Source: Leptospira brenneri (GTDB lineage Bacteria > Spirochaetota > Leptospiria > Leptospirales > Leptospiraceae). From it: a stretch of DNA of 64,000 nt. Positions 9,792 through 21,332 of the stretch are shown piece after piece (position 1 is the stretch's first letter; each line of letters opens with the position of its first letter). The notes beneath the pieces were generated by a model, which ran no database searches, was not told the origin of the DNA, and saw only the letters and a list, made by a program, of their open reading frames with translations. The DNA lies in the NCBI RefSeq assembly GCF_002812125.1, contig NZ_NPDQ01000004.1, forward strand, positions 1 to 64,000, read 5' to 3'. A program made the translations under genes and the position numbers.

Positions 9792-11069
9792 TTATTTTGA
9801 ATCTTTATCCAAAATCAAATCGAGATGTTGGATTTGTCCCCCTTGGTGGAGATAAAAAACAGGAACCAGTTCACCTGGAATGTTACGTCTGAGAAATTGG
9901 TTTTGTTTGGCATACAAATCTTTCCCAGAATTTATTTGAGAATTCTCAACTGGATTATTTTTTGCGGAATCTCTCATTTCGTATATTTCTCGTAATAAAG
10001 GGTAAACAGTAATTCCGCTATACACTGGTTCCAAAAGAATATTCGTATTACGATAAAAATCGGCAATCCATTCCGTAATTGTTTTGTGATTCTTTCCAAA
10101 GGAAATGGATTTCTTTTTCGGTTCTATCGGTAGGTCTGTTTTTTGTCCGTTACCTGGGATTTGGCTTGGAATCTCTAAAATCTGTTCTGATGGAATGGGA
10201 ATGGTTTTTAGTCCTAATTGTCTTTGTATACTCTCGATTTTTCCAATCCATTCCACTTTCGGTTCCCCCACCATCACACCTAAAACAAGGACTGATGTTT
10301 CTTGGAACACATCCAGAGCAGAAAGAAAGGTAGCTCCCGATCCAATTTCCATCACGAGGATGGAATCGATTCCTTGCGGATTTTGCCTTATGTTTGGGGG
10401 TGTAGTATCGATTCCATAACCCTTTTCTGTAGGTTCTGATTCTTCTTGTCCTTTGTGAGTTGGCTTTCCCTTCAAACAAATTTCCATTTCTTTTTTTAGA
10501 TTTTCCCAAAACTCTTTTAGGCCTAGGATCTGTCCCGGATGGATTCCAAATTCCGGAAGTGCAAGGCCCTGATATCTTTCTTTCTTTTCAAACCAAGCAG
10601 CATAAGCCTCTTTTCGATTCGCATAACAATGAATTGAATGTGAATGTCCTCGAACTAATTGTTCATTATAGGTTTTTAATTTTGGATCCCTGGTATAGGC
10701 AATGGTTTCAACTTCTATTTCAAAGCACCTAAAGATATAAGTAAAACTGGCTAAATAATTTCCATGGATCGCACCCCAAAGGAGAACTTGTTTGATCCGA
10801 TTTGATTTTAAATATTCAATAATACCAAGTGCTTTCCGCCATTTGGTTCCGAATCCGAATGGGAGTAAATCGTCTCGAATCAAATAAAGATTGGGAATGA
10901 ATTTACCCTTGGAGTCTCTACGGAGGAAAATCTCAGGACTCAGATGGGTCTTCGTATGCGAGTCAGTCGGAAAGGTTTCTAAGGCAAGAAGGGGAACTTC
11001 ATCGATTTGGATGGGGAGGTCAGGGAAATTCTTGGACTGGTTGGTAAAACCCAAAGACAAGGATTTCAT
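9792..11069 (-). CDS. Divergent PLP-dependent ACC-deaminase/D-cysteine-desulfhydrase-like protein
   Basis: The 425-residue product has an N-terminal R-D-D-L-L-P-F-G-F-G-T-K-W-R-K at about residues 65-79. This matches the lysine region of the ACC deaminase/D-cysteine desulfhydrase family (usual form G-G-N-K-x-R-K), making Lys76 the likely PLP lysine. The following G-A-I-H-G-N-Y replaces the usual G-G-I-Q-S-N-H. A phosphate-binding loop E-I-G-S-G-A-T occurs near residue 245, after a hydrophilic insert (about 195-235) rich in Glu, Lys and Thr. Family members remove ammonia or H2S from small amino acids. The substrate here is unknown, and the insert and altered loop suggest a specialised role. 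It sits directly before the glycosyltransferase. Confidence 0.7.
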   Translation of the reverse strand: MKSLSLGFTNQSKNFPDLPIQIDEVPLLALETFPTDSHTKTHLSPEIFLRRDSKGKFIPNLYLIRDDLLPFGFGTKWRKALGIIEYLKSNRIKQVLLWGAIHGNYLASFTYIFRCFEIEVETIAYTRDPKLKTYNEQLVRGHSHSIHCYANRKEAYAAWFEKKERYQGLALPEFGIHPGQILGLKEFWENLKKEMEICLKGKPTHKGQEESEPTEKGYGIDTTPPNIRQNPQGIDSILVMEIGSGATFLSALDVFQETSVLVLGVMVGEPKVEWIGKIESIQRQLGLKTIPIPSEQILEIPSQIPGNGQKTDLPIEPKKKSISFGKNHKTITEWIADFYRNTNILLEPVYSGITVYPLLREIYEMRDSAKNNPVENSQINSGKDLYAKQNQFLRRNIPGELVPVFYLHQGGQIQHLDLILDKDSK

Positions 11070-11194
11070 TTCATATTACCTTGGGTTTTACCGTTCCCGT
11101 TGTGGTAGAAAACAATAGAAAGTTTGGTTTTTCTTTTCTGCCAAGTGGCTTTCCTTCGCAGAAATGGATAGAAATGAATGATCCTTTAAATCCT

Positions 11195-13000
11195 CTAGTC
11201 CCCAGTTTTCAAAATGGAAAGGAAGGCTTCTTGTGGAATTTCCACATTTCCAATTTGTTTCATTCGTTTTTTACCTTCTTTCTGTTTCTCTAAGAGTTTC
11301 TTCTTACGAGAAATATCCCCACCGTAACATTTTGCCGTTACGTTTTTACGAAGAGCAGAAATACTTTCCCGAGCCACCACTTTCGAACCGATGGCAGCTT
11401 GCAAAGGAATCATAAATTGGTGACGAGGAATCAGGTCTTTCAGTTTTTCGATGATGACCCGTCCCCGCTCCTCCGCCTTGGATTTGTGGACAATGGAAGA
11501 GAGTGCATCCACCGGCTCCCCGTTCACAAGGATATCCATACGAACGAGTTTGGAATCACGGTAACCCACTTCTTCATAATCCAAAGAAGCGTATCCCTTG
11601 GTATAGGATTTGAGTTTATCATAAAATTCAAAGATCAGTTCTGCAAGGGGAAGTTCGTAAGTAAGTTGGAGTTTGTCTTTAGAAAGATAAACCGTATCCA
11701 TATGGATTCCTCGTTTTTCAATCACAAGAGACATGATATTTCCCACATAGGATTCTGGGGCAATGATGGTGGCCTTCACAAAAGGTTCTTCTGACTTTCC
11801 GATTAAAATGGGGTCTGGCCATTTACTCGGGTTATCCACTTCGATCACATCATCTTTGGTAGTGGTGATTCTGAATTTTACAGAAGGAGCCGTTGTGATC
11901 AGTGCTAAATTGAATTCTCTCTCAAGCCTTTCCTGTACAATTTCCATATGAAGGAGGCCAAGATAACCTACCCGGAAACCAAATCCCAATGCAGCAGAAT
12001 TTTCTCTTTCAAAGGTAAGAGCAGAGTCGTTTAACTTTAGTTTTTCGATGGCATCCACAAGAGCATCAAAGTCTTCTCCGTTAATAGGAAAAAGTCCTGC
12101 AAATACCATAGGTTTTGCATCTTTAAATCCTTTGACATCTTCTGCCGTTTGTCTATTGGCATGAGTGATGGTGTCCCCGGTCTTGGCATCTCCCATCTTT
12201 TTCATACCGGCAACGACGTAACCTACATCCCCGGCTTGTAATTCCTCTGCCGAAACCATAGAAAGGCGATTGATTCCGACTTCCGTCACAGTAAACTGGC
12301 GACCAATGTTCATCATATGGATCATTTCGCCCTTGCGGAGTTTCCCATCATACAAACGCACTTTGGCTACCACACCCATATAGGTATCAAAGAAGGAATC
12401 ATAAATCAATGCTTTCAGAGGAGCATCCACATCACCCACCGGTGGTGGAAGTAAATAACAAATGGCTTCGAGTACGTCCTGTACATTCAGTCCTGTTTTT
12501 GCAGAAATGGGGATGGCTTCATCGGGATTGAGCCCGAGAGACTCTTCAATCATTAGTTTACATTTGTCAATATCGGCGGAAGGAAGATCGATTTTATTAA
12601 TAACGGGAATTATGCGAAGATCGAGATCCATCGCCAAATATAGGTTCGCTAAGGTTTGGGCTTCTACCCCTTGGCTTGCATCTACAATGAGTAAAACCCC
12701 TTCGCAGGCAGCCAGAGACCGAGACACTTCGTACGTAAAGTCTACGTGGCCCGGAGTATCAATTAAATTCAGGTGATAGACATTCCCATCTTTCGCATGG
12801 TAATCAAAGGAAGCATTGTTTGCTTTGATGGTGATCCCACGTTCTCTTTCGATATCCATGGAATCGAGGATTTGGTCTTTTTTTGTCCTTTGGTCGGTGA
12901 CAAGACCAATCTCAAGCAAACGATCCGCCAGAGTGGATTTTCCATGGTCGACATGGGCGATGATGGAAAAATTGCGGGTGAATTTTTGGCGTTCGTTCAC
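11195..13000 (-). CDS. lepA: Elongation factor 4 (ribosome back-translocating GTPase)
   Basis: The 601-residue product is full length for LepA/EF4. GTPase motifs are A-H-V-D-H-G-K-S-T (G1), R-G-I-T-I-K (G2), D-T-P-G-H (G3) and N-K-I-D (G4). The LepA-specific C-terminal region with [15 protein letters not shown] is intact. It acts on stalled ribosomes. The start is GTG at 13000, with GAGGG about 5 bases upstream; I accept it because VNERQ-type N-termini with [10 protein letters not shown] follow at once. It is divergent from eno with 122 bases between them. Confidence 0.97.
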   Translation of the reverse strand: MNERQKFTRNFSIIAHVDHGKSTLADRLLEIGLVTDQRTKKDQILDSMDIERERGITIKANNASFDYHAKDGNVYHLNLIDTPGHVDFTYEVSRSLAACEGVLLIVDASQGVEAQTLANLYLAMDLDLRIIPVINKIDLPSADIDKCKLMIEESLGLNPDEAIPISAKTGLNVQDVLEAICYLLPPPVGDVDAPLKALIYDSFFDTYMGVVAKVRLYDGKLRKGEMIHMMNIGRQFTVTEVGINRLSMVSAEELQAGDVGYVVAGMKKMGDAKTGDTITHANRQTAEDVKGFKDAKPMVFAGLFPINGEDFDALVDAIEKLKLNDSALTFERENSAALGFGFRVGYLGLLHMEIVQERLEREFNLALITTAPSVKFRITTTKDDVIEVDNPSKWPDPILIGKSEEPFVKATIIAPESYVGNIMSLVIEKRGIHMDTVYLSKDKLQLTYELPLAELIFEFYDKLKSYTKGYASLDYEEVGYRDSKLVRMDILVNGEPVDALSSIVHKSKAEERGRVIIEKLKDLIPRHQFMIPLQAAIGSKVVARESISALRKNVTAKCYGGDISRKKKLLEKQKEGKKRMKQIGNVEIPQEAFLSILKTGD

Positions 13001-13078
13001 GGTTCCCTCTTCTTTTTAAGTCATTTTCCTGGAACTAGGCTCTTTGTCGAAAAAGTTTATTGTCAGAGGCTTAAAATT

Positions 13079-14424
<1,346 letters not shown>

Positions 14425-14425
14425 T

Positions 14426-14893
14426 ATGACACCAACGAAAGCCTCTCTTCTTGTAACATATATTTGTGCAGGTCTCTATCTTGGACTTTTGTCCGAGTCA
14501 GGGATTGCTGAACGTATGCGCCTTGAGAAAGAATTACAAAATCTCAATGCAGAGGTGGAGAGGCTTGTGGTAGAAAACCAAGGGTTGGAAGAAAAAGAAC
14601 GCCGCCTAAAAAATGACGCCTATGCCTTAGAACAGGAAGCAAGGAAATACTATCTTCTTTCTGAAACGGCGCATGTATTGAAATTTGAAGAAATGCCTTC
14701 TTCCCCTGTCTCACAAAAATCAAAAACCCTACCTGCGGGTCTACGAACAGCGGGCCTCAGCGGGGAATGGAAAGAGCCCCCACTCTTTTTATTACGTTTC
14801 TTTTTTATTTCTTTCAGTGTTTTCCTGATTCTAGGCGTTTACTTCAAGCTGAAACGCTTGCATCCTATGTCTAATGACAAAAGACTGAATTAA
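14426..14893 (+). CDS. FtsB/DivIC-like septum initiator protein
   Basis: The 155-residue product has a transmembrane helix at about residues 6-24 followed by a Leu-zipper-like coiled coil (about 28-75, with N-A-E-V-E-R-L and L-E-E-K-E-R-R-L heptads). This is the layout of FtsB/DivIC/FtsL proteins. A Y-Y-L-L-S-E-T element resembles the K-E-G-E segment that ends the coiled coil in FtsB. Unusually there is a second hydrophobic helix near the C-terminus (about 121-142), so both ends may be membrane-bound. Its position directly after eno supports the FtsB-like call. Confidence 0.7.
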   Translation: MTPTKASLLVTYICAGLYLGLLSESGIAERMRLEKELQNLNAEVERLVVENQGLEEKERRLKNDAYALEQEARKYYLLSETAHVLKFEEMPSSPVSQKSKTLPAGLRTAGLSGEWKEPPLFLLRFFFISFSVFLILGVYFKLKRLHPMSNDKRLN

Positions 14894-14894
14894 T

Positions 14895-15503
14895 ATGCCA
14901 GAAGAAGAAACACCAGAAAAAGAAATTACCGAAACCATCCAAGATCTCATTAGCGACAAAAACATGGGAAAGAAGTTCCTGGAAAAAAGGAAAATCTTTC
15001 TCTGGGGTCCTGTCACTGACGAATCCTCCAAAGAACTAACCGCCAAACTCATGTATTTGGAAATGGTGGATCCTGGAAAACCAATCACGTTTTATATCAA
15101 TAGCCCCGGTGGTGTTGTCACCTCTGGTCTTGTTGTCTACGACACCATGCAAATGATTTCCTCTCCCGTGCATACAGTTTGTATGGGAATGGCAGCTTCT
15201 ATGGGTTCCATCCTTCTCATTGGAGGAAAAAAGGGAAATCGTTACATTTGGCCTAACGGTCGAGTGATGATCCACCAACCTTCTATTGGAGGACAGATCC
15301 AAGCTCCTGCTACGGATTTACTCATCCATGCTCAGGACATTGTCAAAACCAAAGAAAAACTCAATCAAATGTTAGCTGAGGCTTGTGGCAAAACCTACGA
15401 ACAATTGGTGGAAGACACCGATCGCGATTATTATATGGATGCCGACCAAGCTCTTGCTTACGGGATTGTAGATAAGATCGTAAACACAATTGACGTCGTC
15501 TAA
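14895..15503 (+). CDS. clpP: ATP-dependent Clp protease proteolytic subunit
   Basis: The 202-residue product has the ClpP catalytic triad regions: Ser in G-M-A-A-S-M-G-S, His in M-I-H-Q-P-S and an Asp in D-T-D-R-D-Y-Y-M. It has the family Y-I-N-S-P-G-G motif. The N-terminus is acidic and longer than in typical ClpP, and the first helix region differs ([13 protein letters not shown]). This may mark it as one of the two ClpP paralogues known in leptospires. No Clp ATPase gene is adjacent. The start is one base after the FtsB-like stop. Confidence 0.93.
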   Translation: MPEEETPEKEITETIQDLISDKNMGKKFLEKRKIFLWGPVTDESSKELTAKLMYLEMVDPGKPITFYINSPGGVVTSGLVVYDTMQMISSPVHTVCMGMAASMGSILLIGGKKGNRYIWPNGRVMIHQPSIGGQIQAPATDLLIHAQDIVKTKEKLNQMLAEACGKTYEQLVEDTDRDYYMDADQALAYGIVDKIVNTIDVV

Positions 15504-16500
15504 CAGAGAGTTTAAACCTAGAAGATTTTTAGAAGGTAGACATCTACAAACTGTCTACAACGTACTTTTTCCTCCAGACAATTCTTTGGAGGATGAGTAT
15601 TATTCAGAGAGTATCCTCATTCCTACAAACGATGGGTCTGGGGATATTCTTTGGTTAGAACACAACCCTCCTCTTTCACAAGTCCGAAAAAAAGCATCTA
15701 AATGGAATGGATATTACTTACTTCTCATTCACGGGATGGAGGGTAGTTCTGAATCCCATTATATGGTCAGTGCTGGCAAAGAAGCCCTGAATCGTGGTTA
15801 TGGTGTGGTGCGGATGAATTTGCGAAACTGTGGTCGAGGTCTTGGCCTTGCTAAAAAACCTTATAACGCCGGCCAATCCGAAGACTTAGAAGTTGTACTC
15901 AAATATATTTATAAACATTTTACAAGATCCATATTTGTTTCCGGGTTTTCTTTATCCGCAAATATGGTGATGAAATTTTTGGGAGAAAGAAGGGAACATT
16001 ACACAAAAGCGTTTTCTGCCACCTCCCCTCCTTTGGATTTAAAACGCAGTTGTGACTTTATTGATTCCAGAGCAGGCAATTTCTACAGAGATCATTTTTT
16101 GGATACAATGAAGGAAAAGGTAACCTCAGGGATTTATGAAATTTCTGATAAAATGAAAGAAAGAGTGCTCCGTAGTAAGTCATTTTTTGATTTTGATGAT
16201 TTTTTTACAGCACCAATTTCTGGTTATGCGAATGTTTTAGAATACTATAATATTTGTTCTAGTGTGAAATATCTAGGTGGAATTAAAATCCCGGGACTCA
16301 TTGTCCATGCAGATGATGATCCAGTGGTTCCTTCGGAAGTTTGGCATGAAATTCGTTGGAATTCCTATCCACTACTCCAGACCGTACTTACGGAAAAAGG
16401 TGGGCATGTAGGATTTATCAGTGACCCATCTCCCGACAATCCAGAAGGAAGGTGGCTTCCTCGGATTCTCCTCGATTTTTTTGATTCTCAAATCAAGTAG
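15490..16500 (+). CDS. YheT-type alpha/beta hydrolase
   Basis: The 336-residue product begins [14 protein letters not shown], the N-terminal signature of the YheT/UPF0017 hydrolase family. The nucleophile elbow is G-F-S-L-S-A-N, with Asp in H-A-D-D-D-P and His in G-G-H-V-G-F. Members are predicted esterases, often membrane-associated. The start must be upstream of the HLQT block. The only suitable codon is TTG at 15490, which overlaps the clpP end by 14 bases, so translation is probably coupled to clpP. Confidence 0.85.
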   Translation: MTSSNREFKPRRFLEGRHLQTVYNVLFPPDNSLEDEYYSESILIPTNDGSGDILWLEHNPPLSQVRKKASKWNGYYLLLIHGMEGSSESHYMVSAGKEALNRGYGVVRMNLRNCGRGLGLAKKPYNAGQSEDLEVVLKYIYKHFTRSIFVSGFSLSANMVMKFLGERREHYTKAFSATSPPLDLKRSCDFIDSRAGNFYRDHFLDTMKEKVTSGIYEISDKMKERVLRSKSFFDFDDFFTAPISGYANVLEYYNICSSVKYLGGIKIPGLIVHADDDPVVPSEVWHEIRWNSYPLLQTVLTEKGGHVGFISDPSPDNPEGRWLPRILLDFFDSQIK

Positions 16501-16532
16501 TTTAACAATAATTAAAGATAAGGTAGGATTTT

Positions 16533-17918
16533 ATGCGCGACCTATTAAAAGAATGTTTGGGCGAAGAGTCCGGATTTGTGGAACTTAGATACCATCATAA
16601 AGAAAGTCGTTCTTTTTTTGCCGAAAGAGGACGAGTGGAATCGACTGCCCTTCGAAAAAGAACAGGGGTAGGTGTTCGCGTTTTAGAAGCAGGTACTTGG
16701 GGTTTTGCTTCTACGAGTGAAATCTCAAAATTTTCCATTCAAAATGCCATCCAAGTGGCAAAAAAAGCAGCTCGCCTATCTTCTGCTTTGCGAAAGGACA
16801 AAATTCCGAATCTACCAAAAGCCAATTTTGCTATCGGAGATTTTATTGGAAAAGGAATTGAGGACTTTCGAGGTCGCAGTGTAGAAGAAAAATTAAAACT
16901 CGTTCTCGACATCCAAAACGCTGCCGCTAAACAATCCGCAAAACTACAATCAGTTGGTTGTGGGTATTCCGAAATTTATGAAGAAAAAGCCATCGTCACG
17001 ACAGATGGGGCCGATAGTTTTTTTACTATGGTAAGGCCAGAGTTTCGAGTGTCTGCCGTTGCCAAAGAAGATGGAAAGATGGAATCCGGTTCTCATTCCA
17101 TCGGAGTGACAGGAGGATGGGATTGTCTTTTTCGTTCTCAGTCACCTACTGAAATTTCCGATGAGGCTTGTAAAACCGCTGTGGATTTACTTTCTAGCAT
17201 CCTTCCTGATGGTGGTCTGTCTACGGTGATCCTTTCGCCCTCTATTGTTGGTCTCCTCGTTCATGAAGCCATTGGGCATACAGTAGAGGCAGACTTTGTT
17301 CTCTCTGGATCTGTGGCCCAAGGAAAGATTGGGCACCGTGTGGGATCCGATCTTGTGACGTTATGCGACTCTGGATATTCCGAATATTATGAAGGTGCTG
17401 GTGGTTCCATCCCTGTGGATGATGAAGGTGTGATTCCCACAAATACAGTCATTATCAAAAATGGAATCCTCTCCTCCTATCTTCATAACCGAGAAACGGC
17501 AGAACGATTTGGAGTGGCTCCCACGGGATCAGCAAGGGCTTGGGAATATGGAGATGTTCCTCTCATTCGGATGCGGAATACCTTTCTTATGCCAGGGGAT
17601 TCTAGTTTGGAAGAAATGATCGCAAATACAAAAGATGGATATTATCTAGATGGTGCTAAAAACGGCCAGGCGGATGCGACCGGTGAATTTATGTTTGCCG
17701 TTCAAAAAGCCTACCGCATCCAAAATGGAAAGATCACCGATCTTTTGAAAGGGGTAACCGTTTCTGGACTTGCCTTTGATGTATTACAAAATGTGGATAT
17801 GGTTTCCAAAGAATTCAAATGGGATTTGGGCTCCGGTCACTGCGGGAAGGGACAACCTGCTAAGGTGGATGCTGGTGGTCCTTATGTTCGGACAAAAGTA
17901 TTACTTGGTGGTAAATGA
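16533..17918 (+). CDS. tldD: Metalloprotease TldD
   Basis: The 461-residue product carries the TldD metal motif H-E-A-I-G-H-x-x-E-A-D (residues about 247-257) and the C-terminal C-G-K-G-Q block, the latter part of the active-site groove. TldD with PmbA (TldE) forms a heterodimeric zinc protease that trims unfolded or modified peptides, including microcin B17 and CcdA in E. coli. The stop overlaps the pmbA start (ATGATG at 17915). A weak AAGGTAGG site precedes ATG. Confidence 0.95.
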   Translation: MRDLLKECLGEESGFVELRYHHKESRSFFAERGRVESTALRKRTGVGVRVLEAGTWGFASTSEISKFSIQNAIQVAKKAARLSSALRKDKIPNLPKANFAIGDFIGKGIEDFRGRSVEEKLKLVLDIQNAAAKQSAKLQSVGCGYSEIYEEKAIVTTDGADSFFTMVRPEFRVSAVAKEDGKMESGSHSIGVTGGWDCLFRSQSPTEISDEACKTAVDLLSSILPDGGLSTVILSPSIVGLLVHEAIGHTVEADFVLSGSVAQGKIGHRVGSDLVTLCDSGYSEYYEGAGGSIPVDDEGVIPTNTVIIKNGILSSYLHNRETAERFGVAPTGSARAWEYGDVPLIRMRNTFLMPGDSSLEEMIANTKDGYYLDGAKNGQADATGEFMFAVQKAYRIQNGKITDLLKGVTVSGLAFDVLQNVDMVSKEFKWDLGSGHCGKGQPAKVDAGGPYVRTKVLLGGK

Positions 17919-19297
17919 TGGATCGTCATTCGATTGAAAAACGGTTAAACGACCAAAAAGATTTACTTTCTAATTTAGTCAAAAAAGCAAAATCAAACGG
18001 AATCGATCAGGTAGAAATTTATTCCAGTTATGGTTACTCGGAAGATGTTAGTTTAGAAAAAAATGATTTAAACAACTGTACGGCGACGGAAGAAAATATG
18101 TTTGGGATTCGGGTGATAGCAGAAGGAAACCAAGGTTTTATCATCTCCAACCATATCCCAAGCCTTTATGAATCGATTGAAGAAGCTTATAGTTTGGCTA
18201 AAAGCCAGTCCACTCCCGACTTTGATTTATGTTTACCAGATCCGGAAACCATTCGAGCCGTTTTCAACCAATATGACGATTCTTTGGACAAATTAGGAAT
18301 TGAAGACCTAGTCGCATCAGCCAAAGAAGCACTGGGTTGGAGAAATGATTTATATTCCAAGGTCAATATTGACTCGGGTGATTTTTCGCTTAGCAAGGGT
18401 TATAAACTGATTGTTTCTTCGAAAGGCGTGATGGCCCATGAACTCGGAGCCGAACTTTCCGCCTCTGTTATGGGGATGGGTGTGGATGGGGATCTTGTGG
18501 GAAGTTTTGATTATGATTCTGCCAGCGGATTTAATAAAGACCAGTTCCAAACATTATGGAAAAAGGCCTTTCTGAATTTTGGGGATAAATGTATGGGTGC
18601 GCTTTATGCCAAACCCATTTCGGGTTTTCAAGGAAAGGTTTTACTTCCTCCTGATGCCGTGTATTCTTTTTTTCTCGGTCTTTTTATTGGATCACTCAAT
18701 GGAACTAGCCTACGGAAAGGAAAATCCAAAATGGCAGGTAAGTTAGGTGAAAAGGTGGCCTCCTCTCTACTTTCGATTTGGGATGACCCAACAAATAGCG
18801 GTCTAATGGGATCTACTGGTTTTGACAGAGAAGGACTTCCTACCGCAAGAAAACCAGTCCTAACCGAGGGAGTTCTCAACACCTATTTTTACAATACCTA
18901 TGAGGCAAAAAAAGCCGGCCTTCCAAAATCCAATGGATCGGCCACGGGCGGGGCACAAAGCCTTCCTGGTTGCGGCCCAAAACAACTCCAGATTGCACCG
19001 GGAACTTCTTCCAAAGATGAGTTTTTCAAACTTCCGGGCAGAACTCTATTTGTGAACCGAATCTCAGGAACTAAAGATGGGGCTTCAGGAGATTTTTCTG
19101 GGGTAATCAAAGGTGGGTATGTCCTCGAAAACGGTGCAAAGATTCCCGTTCGCGAGGTTCAAATTGTAGGAAATGCTTTTGATGCATTAAATCAAATTGA
19201 AGCTATTTCTAAAGAAGGAGAATTACTTGGTGAATCTTCCTTTGTTCCTTATATGTTACTGGATGGGTTTACGATTACGGGAGTTACGGAAAACTAA
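17915..19297 (+). CDS. pmbA: PmbA/TldE, partner of TldD
   Basis: This 460-residue TldD homologue lacks the HExxxH metal motif, as expected for the non-catalytic PmbA/TldE half. It has the family blocks D-Y-D-S-A-S, R-K-G-K-S-K-M, F-D-R-E-G-L-P-T and the C-terminal G-N-A-F-D-A-L-N. It pairs with TldD to form the protease cavity. The start overlaps the tldD stop by 4 bases. The DUF4416 gene begins 3 bases after its stop. Confidence 0.93.
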   Translation: MMDRHSIEKRLNDQKDLLSNLVKKAKSNGIDQVEIYSSYGYSEDVSLEKNDLNNCTATEENMFGIRVIAEGNQGFIISNHIPSLYESIEEAYSLAKSQSTPDFDLCLPDPETIRAVFNQYDDSLDKLGIEDLVASAKEALGWRNDLYSKVNIDSGDFSLSKGYKLIVSSKGVMAHELGAELSASVMGMGVDGDLVGSFDYDSASGFNKDQFQTLWKKAFLNFGDKCMGALYAKPISGFQGKVLLPPDAVYSFFLGLFIGSLNGTSLRKGKSKMAGKLGEKVASSLLSIWDDPTNSGLMGSTGFDREGLPTARKPVLTEGVLNTYFYNTYEAKKAGLPKSNGSATGGAQSLPGCGPKQLQIAPGTSSKDEFFKLPGRTLFVNRISGTKDGASGDFSGVIKGGYVLENGAKIPVREVQIVGNAFDALNQIEAISKEGELLGESSFVPYMLLDGFTITGVTEN

Positions 19298-19300
19298 ACC

Positions 19301-19834
19301 ATGCCACAAGAAATTTTAGAAAGACCCCCTGGTGCTTCTTTTTTTGTCATTCTTTCTTACCAACAAGAAGACATTCTTTTTGAGTTAAAGGCCATGGCAG
19401 AAAAACGGTTTTCTAAAATTCTATATGAATCTGTCCTCCTCCCTAAATGGACTCCTGATGAAACGGAAAAAGAATTTGCTTACCCGGGGAGATTTACGAA
19501 GGTTCTTTCTTTCAAACAAAGAATCCATAGAGAGGAGTTAGTAGAAAAAAAGAAGGAATGCCTCGAATTTCAAACTATACTACAAAAAAAAGACCAGAGC
19601 TCTCTATTGGTTCCTGGTTATTTAACTTCGCATAACATAGTCATAGCGAAATCAAAAGATGACTTTCACCGAACCTACTTGTTTCAGGGAGTTTACGGAG
19701 AAACCGTATACTATTTTTCGAGAAACCAATTAGTTGTCGCAGATACGAGCCAAAACTACTTCCGGGAAAAAGATGTAAGTTATTTTTTTAACACCTTAAG
19801 AGAATCTTATGAATTTAATAAATTTAAATCTTAG
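19301..19834 (+). CDS. DUF4416 family protein
   Basis: This is a 177-residue soluble protein. The C-terminal half (P-G-Y-L-T then a segment ending H-R-T-Y-L-F-Q-G-V-Y-G-E) matches what I recall of DUF4416, in which P-G-Y-L and H-R-I-Y-L-G-D-G-I-Y-A-E are the hallmarks. Its function is unknown. Being 3 bases downstream of pmbA suggests co-translation with the TldD/PmbA protease, so a link to peptide processing is conceivable but unproven. Confidence 0.7.
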   Translation: MPQEILERPPGASFFVILSYQQEDILFELKAMAEKRFSKILYESVLLPKWTPDETEKEFAYPGRFTKVLSFKQRIHREELVEKKKECLEFQTILQKKDQSSLLVPGYLTSHNIVIAKSKDDFHRTYLFQGVYGETVYYFSRNQLVVADTSQNYFREKDVSYFFNTLRESYEFNKFKS

Positions 19835-19849
19835 TCTGCAATCAAAAAA

Positions 19850-20497
19850 ATGGGTTTAATTTTTGGTATGTTTAATTATTGTTATGCGAATTCTTTATTA
19901 TTTGGTGTTTTTGTCCGCAGGGTCAGTGGTTTCCTTTTGTCAGTTGGTCAAAGGAAGAATTTTAGTGTTTTTAGTTTGGTCTTCGGAATCTTTTTTTTGA
20001 CAATCAATTGTTCCGGAGTTCCTTCGGATTCTTTTCAGTTCTGTGATAATTTCAATGAACCTTTGGATTGTACAGAACCCAAAACAGAAAAAGACATTGT
20101 TTATCTGGATAAGAGCCTGTTTAAAAAGGAAAATCCTACCTACGAAGATTTTGGAAATTTTTTATACTTCACTGCTAGAGAAACTCCTGGGTTTCGATTG
20201 GTACTAGCAAAACCATACAATGGATTCGAAAAACAAAGTTTTCGCTCTGGGTATGCGGCTTATTTGAAATATGGAGATTCTACCGAAAGGATGGAAGGAA
20301 ACTTATTTCAAAACAAAGTGGTTGTTTCTTTTCATTATTTGGGAGCACTTTTAAAAGAAGAATTTCGTCACAAAGGAATGGACAAGTCCCCCTTCCAACT
20401 AGAAACACTCGGACCAATTGATTTGGAATACAAAGTGGTTGCCCCAGGGATGGAAACGGTCACCAAACAAAGAACTGTCGAGTTGAAATGGAAGTAA
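19850..20497 (+). CDS. Putative lipoprotein, function unknown
   Basis: A hydrophobic stretch ends in L-T-I-N-C-S-G at about residue 54, a likely spirochaete lipobox. Counting from the ATG at 19850 gives an unusually long leader. The true start is probably a downstream non-ATG codon, for example TTG at 19937, which would give a normal signal peptide of about 25 residues. The mature part (about 160 residues) has a Cys pair and no family I recognise. It lies 15 bases after the DUF4416 gene and ends at a strong hairpin. Confidence 0.55.
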   Translation: MGLIFGMFNYCYANSLLFGVFVRRVSGFLLSVGQRKNFSVFSLVFGIFFLTINCSGVPSDSFQFCDNFNEPLDCTEPKTEKDIVYLDKSLFKKENPTYEDFGNFLYFTARETPGFRLVLAKPYNGFEKQSFRSGYAAYLKYGDSTERMEGNLFQNKVVVSFHYLGALLKEEFRHKGMDKSPFQLETLGPIDLEYKVVAPGMETVTKQRTVELKWK

Positions 20498-20521
20498 CCA
20501 CCTATAAACCCTTAGGTGGTT
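20496..20521. terminator. Hairpin between convergent genes
   Basis: AACCACCTA (20496-20504) pairs perfectly with TAGGTGGTT (20513-20521) around an 8-base loop. It starts at the stop codon of the plus-strand lipoprotein gene. The tract after it is T-rich but interrupted by G (attgaggtttgttgtttt). Confidence 0.7.
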
Positions 20522-20579
20522 ATTGAGGTTTGTTGTTTTCTTTCCAAAGTTTTTCCATCAAACTTTTAAAATCGATCGA

Positions 20580-21329
20580 TTATTTTTGGATGTAAAGGGC
20601 CTGAGGGTCAAAGAAAAAATCCATCGGTGTATAGTCCAAATACAGAAGTGACAATACAGAAAGAACAATGGCCCCTACCACTGGGATGAGAAGGTTGTCA
20701 TCAATCAATCCTTTAGCAGTTGTGTTGGCAAAGAACTCAGTCACACAAGCAGAGATCACAGAGAAAAAAACAATATAAATGGGAGTCCATAATAGGGCTC
20801 CTTGCGGATCAAAAATGGCAAGGAAACTACCTGGTTGGGATTTTGTGATCAGATAAAGTGCAAAAATGGAAAATAGAAATGCAGGAACTAAAAAACCAAT
20901 GATTCCTTCGAGTGACTTGCCATTATAGAATCTATGTTTTCCATACTGACTCCCCACGTAGGCTGCAAAAGGATCTCCAATCACCAAAAATAAAATGGCT
21001 AAGATGGCAACCTCTGCAGGAAAAAATAATACAACGAGAAAGTTGGCAAAGAAATACGGAACGGTTCCATTAAAACGTTTTCTTTCTGATTCCTTCATCA
21101 GAAACCCAAAATACTTATAAAAGAAATTTTCAAAACCAGAATGGCTGAGTCTCACTAGTTCCAATACAAACAAAGCAACTAGGAGTCCTGCAAGTAAACT
21201 AACCAGAATGGCTCTTGTCGCATAAACCAGCCCAAAGGCCTCACGAAAGGGATCAAAAAAAAGAGTCACGGGAATGATGAACCCGAGTACATGCCAAATT
21301 TTACGAAAGAAATTAAATCCTGAACTCAC
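20580..21329 (-). CDS. Dolichol/phytol kinase-like (SEC59/VTE5 family) membrane protein
   Basis: The 249-residue product has about seven transmembrane helices and the family signature G-D-P-F-A-A-Y-V-G followed by K-S-L-E-G-I-I-G, then D-D-N-L-L-I-P-V. This combination is characteristic of CTP-dependent lipid kinases such as dolichol kinase, phytol kinase and yeast Dgk1, and is related to CDP-diglyceride synthetases. The likely role is phosphorylating a polyprenol, phytol-like alcohol or diacylglycerol in the inner membrane. The lipid substrate is unknown. It starts 3 bases after the STAS gene. Confidence 0.8.
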   Translation of the reverse strand: MSSGFNFFRKIWHVLGFIIPVTLFFDPFREAFGLVYATRAILVSLLAGLLVALFVLELVRLSHSGFENFFYKYFGFLMKESERKRFNGTVPYFFANFLVVLFFPAEVAILAILFLVIGDPFAAYVGSQYGKHRFYNGKSLEGIIGFLVPAFLFSIFALYLITKSQPGSFLAIFDPQGALLWTPIYIVFFSVISACVTEFFANTTAKGLIDDNLLIPVVGAIVLSVLSLLYLDYTPMDFFFDPQALYIQK

Positions 21330-21332
21330 GGT

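Noticed and set aside
10150..10509. 119-residue minus-strand frame within the PLP-lyase-like gene
   Set aside because: It is a frame shift of the same-strand gene region, with a low-complexity basic product and no start signal.
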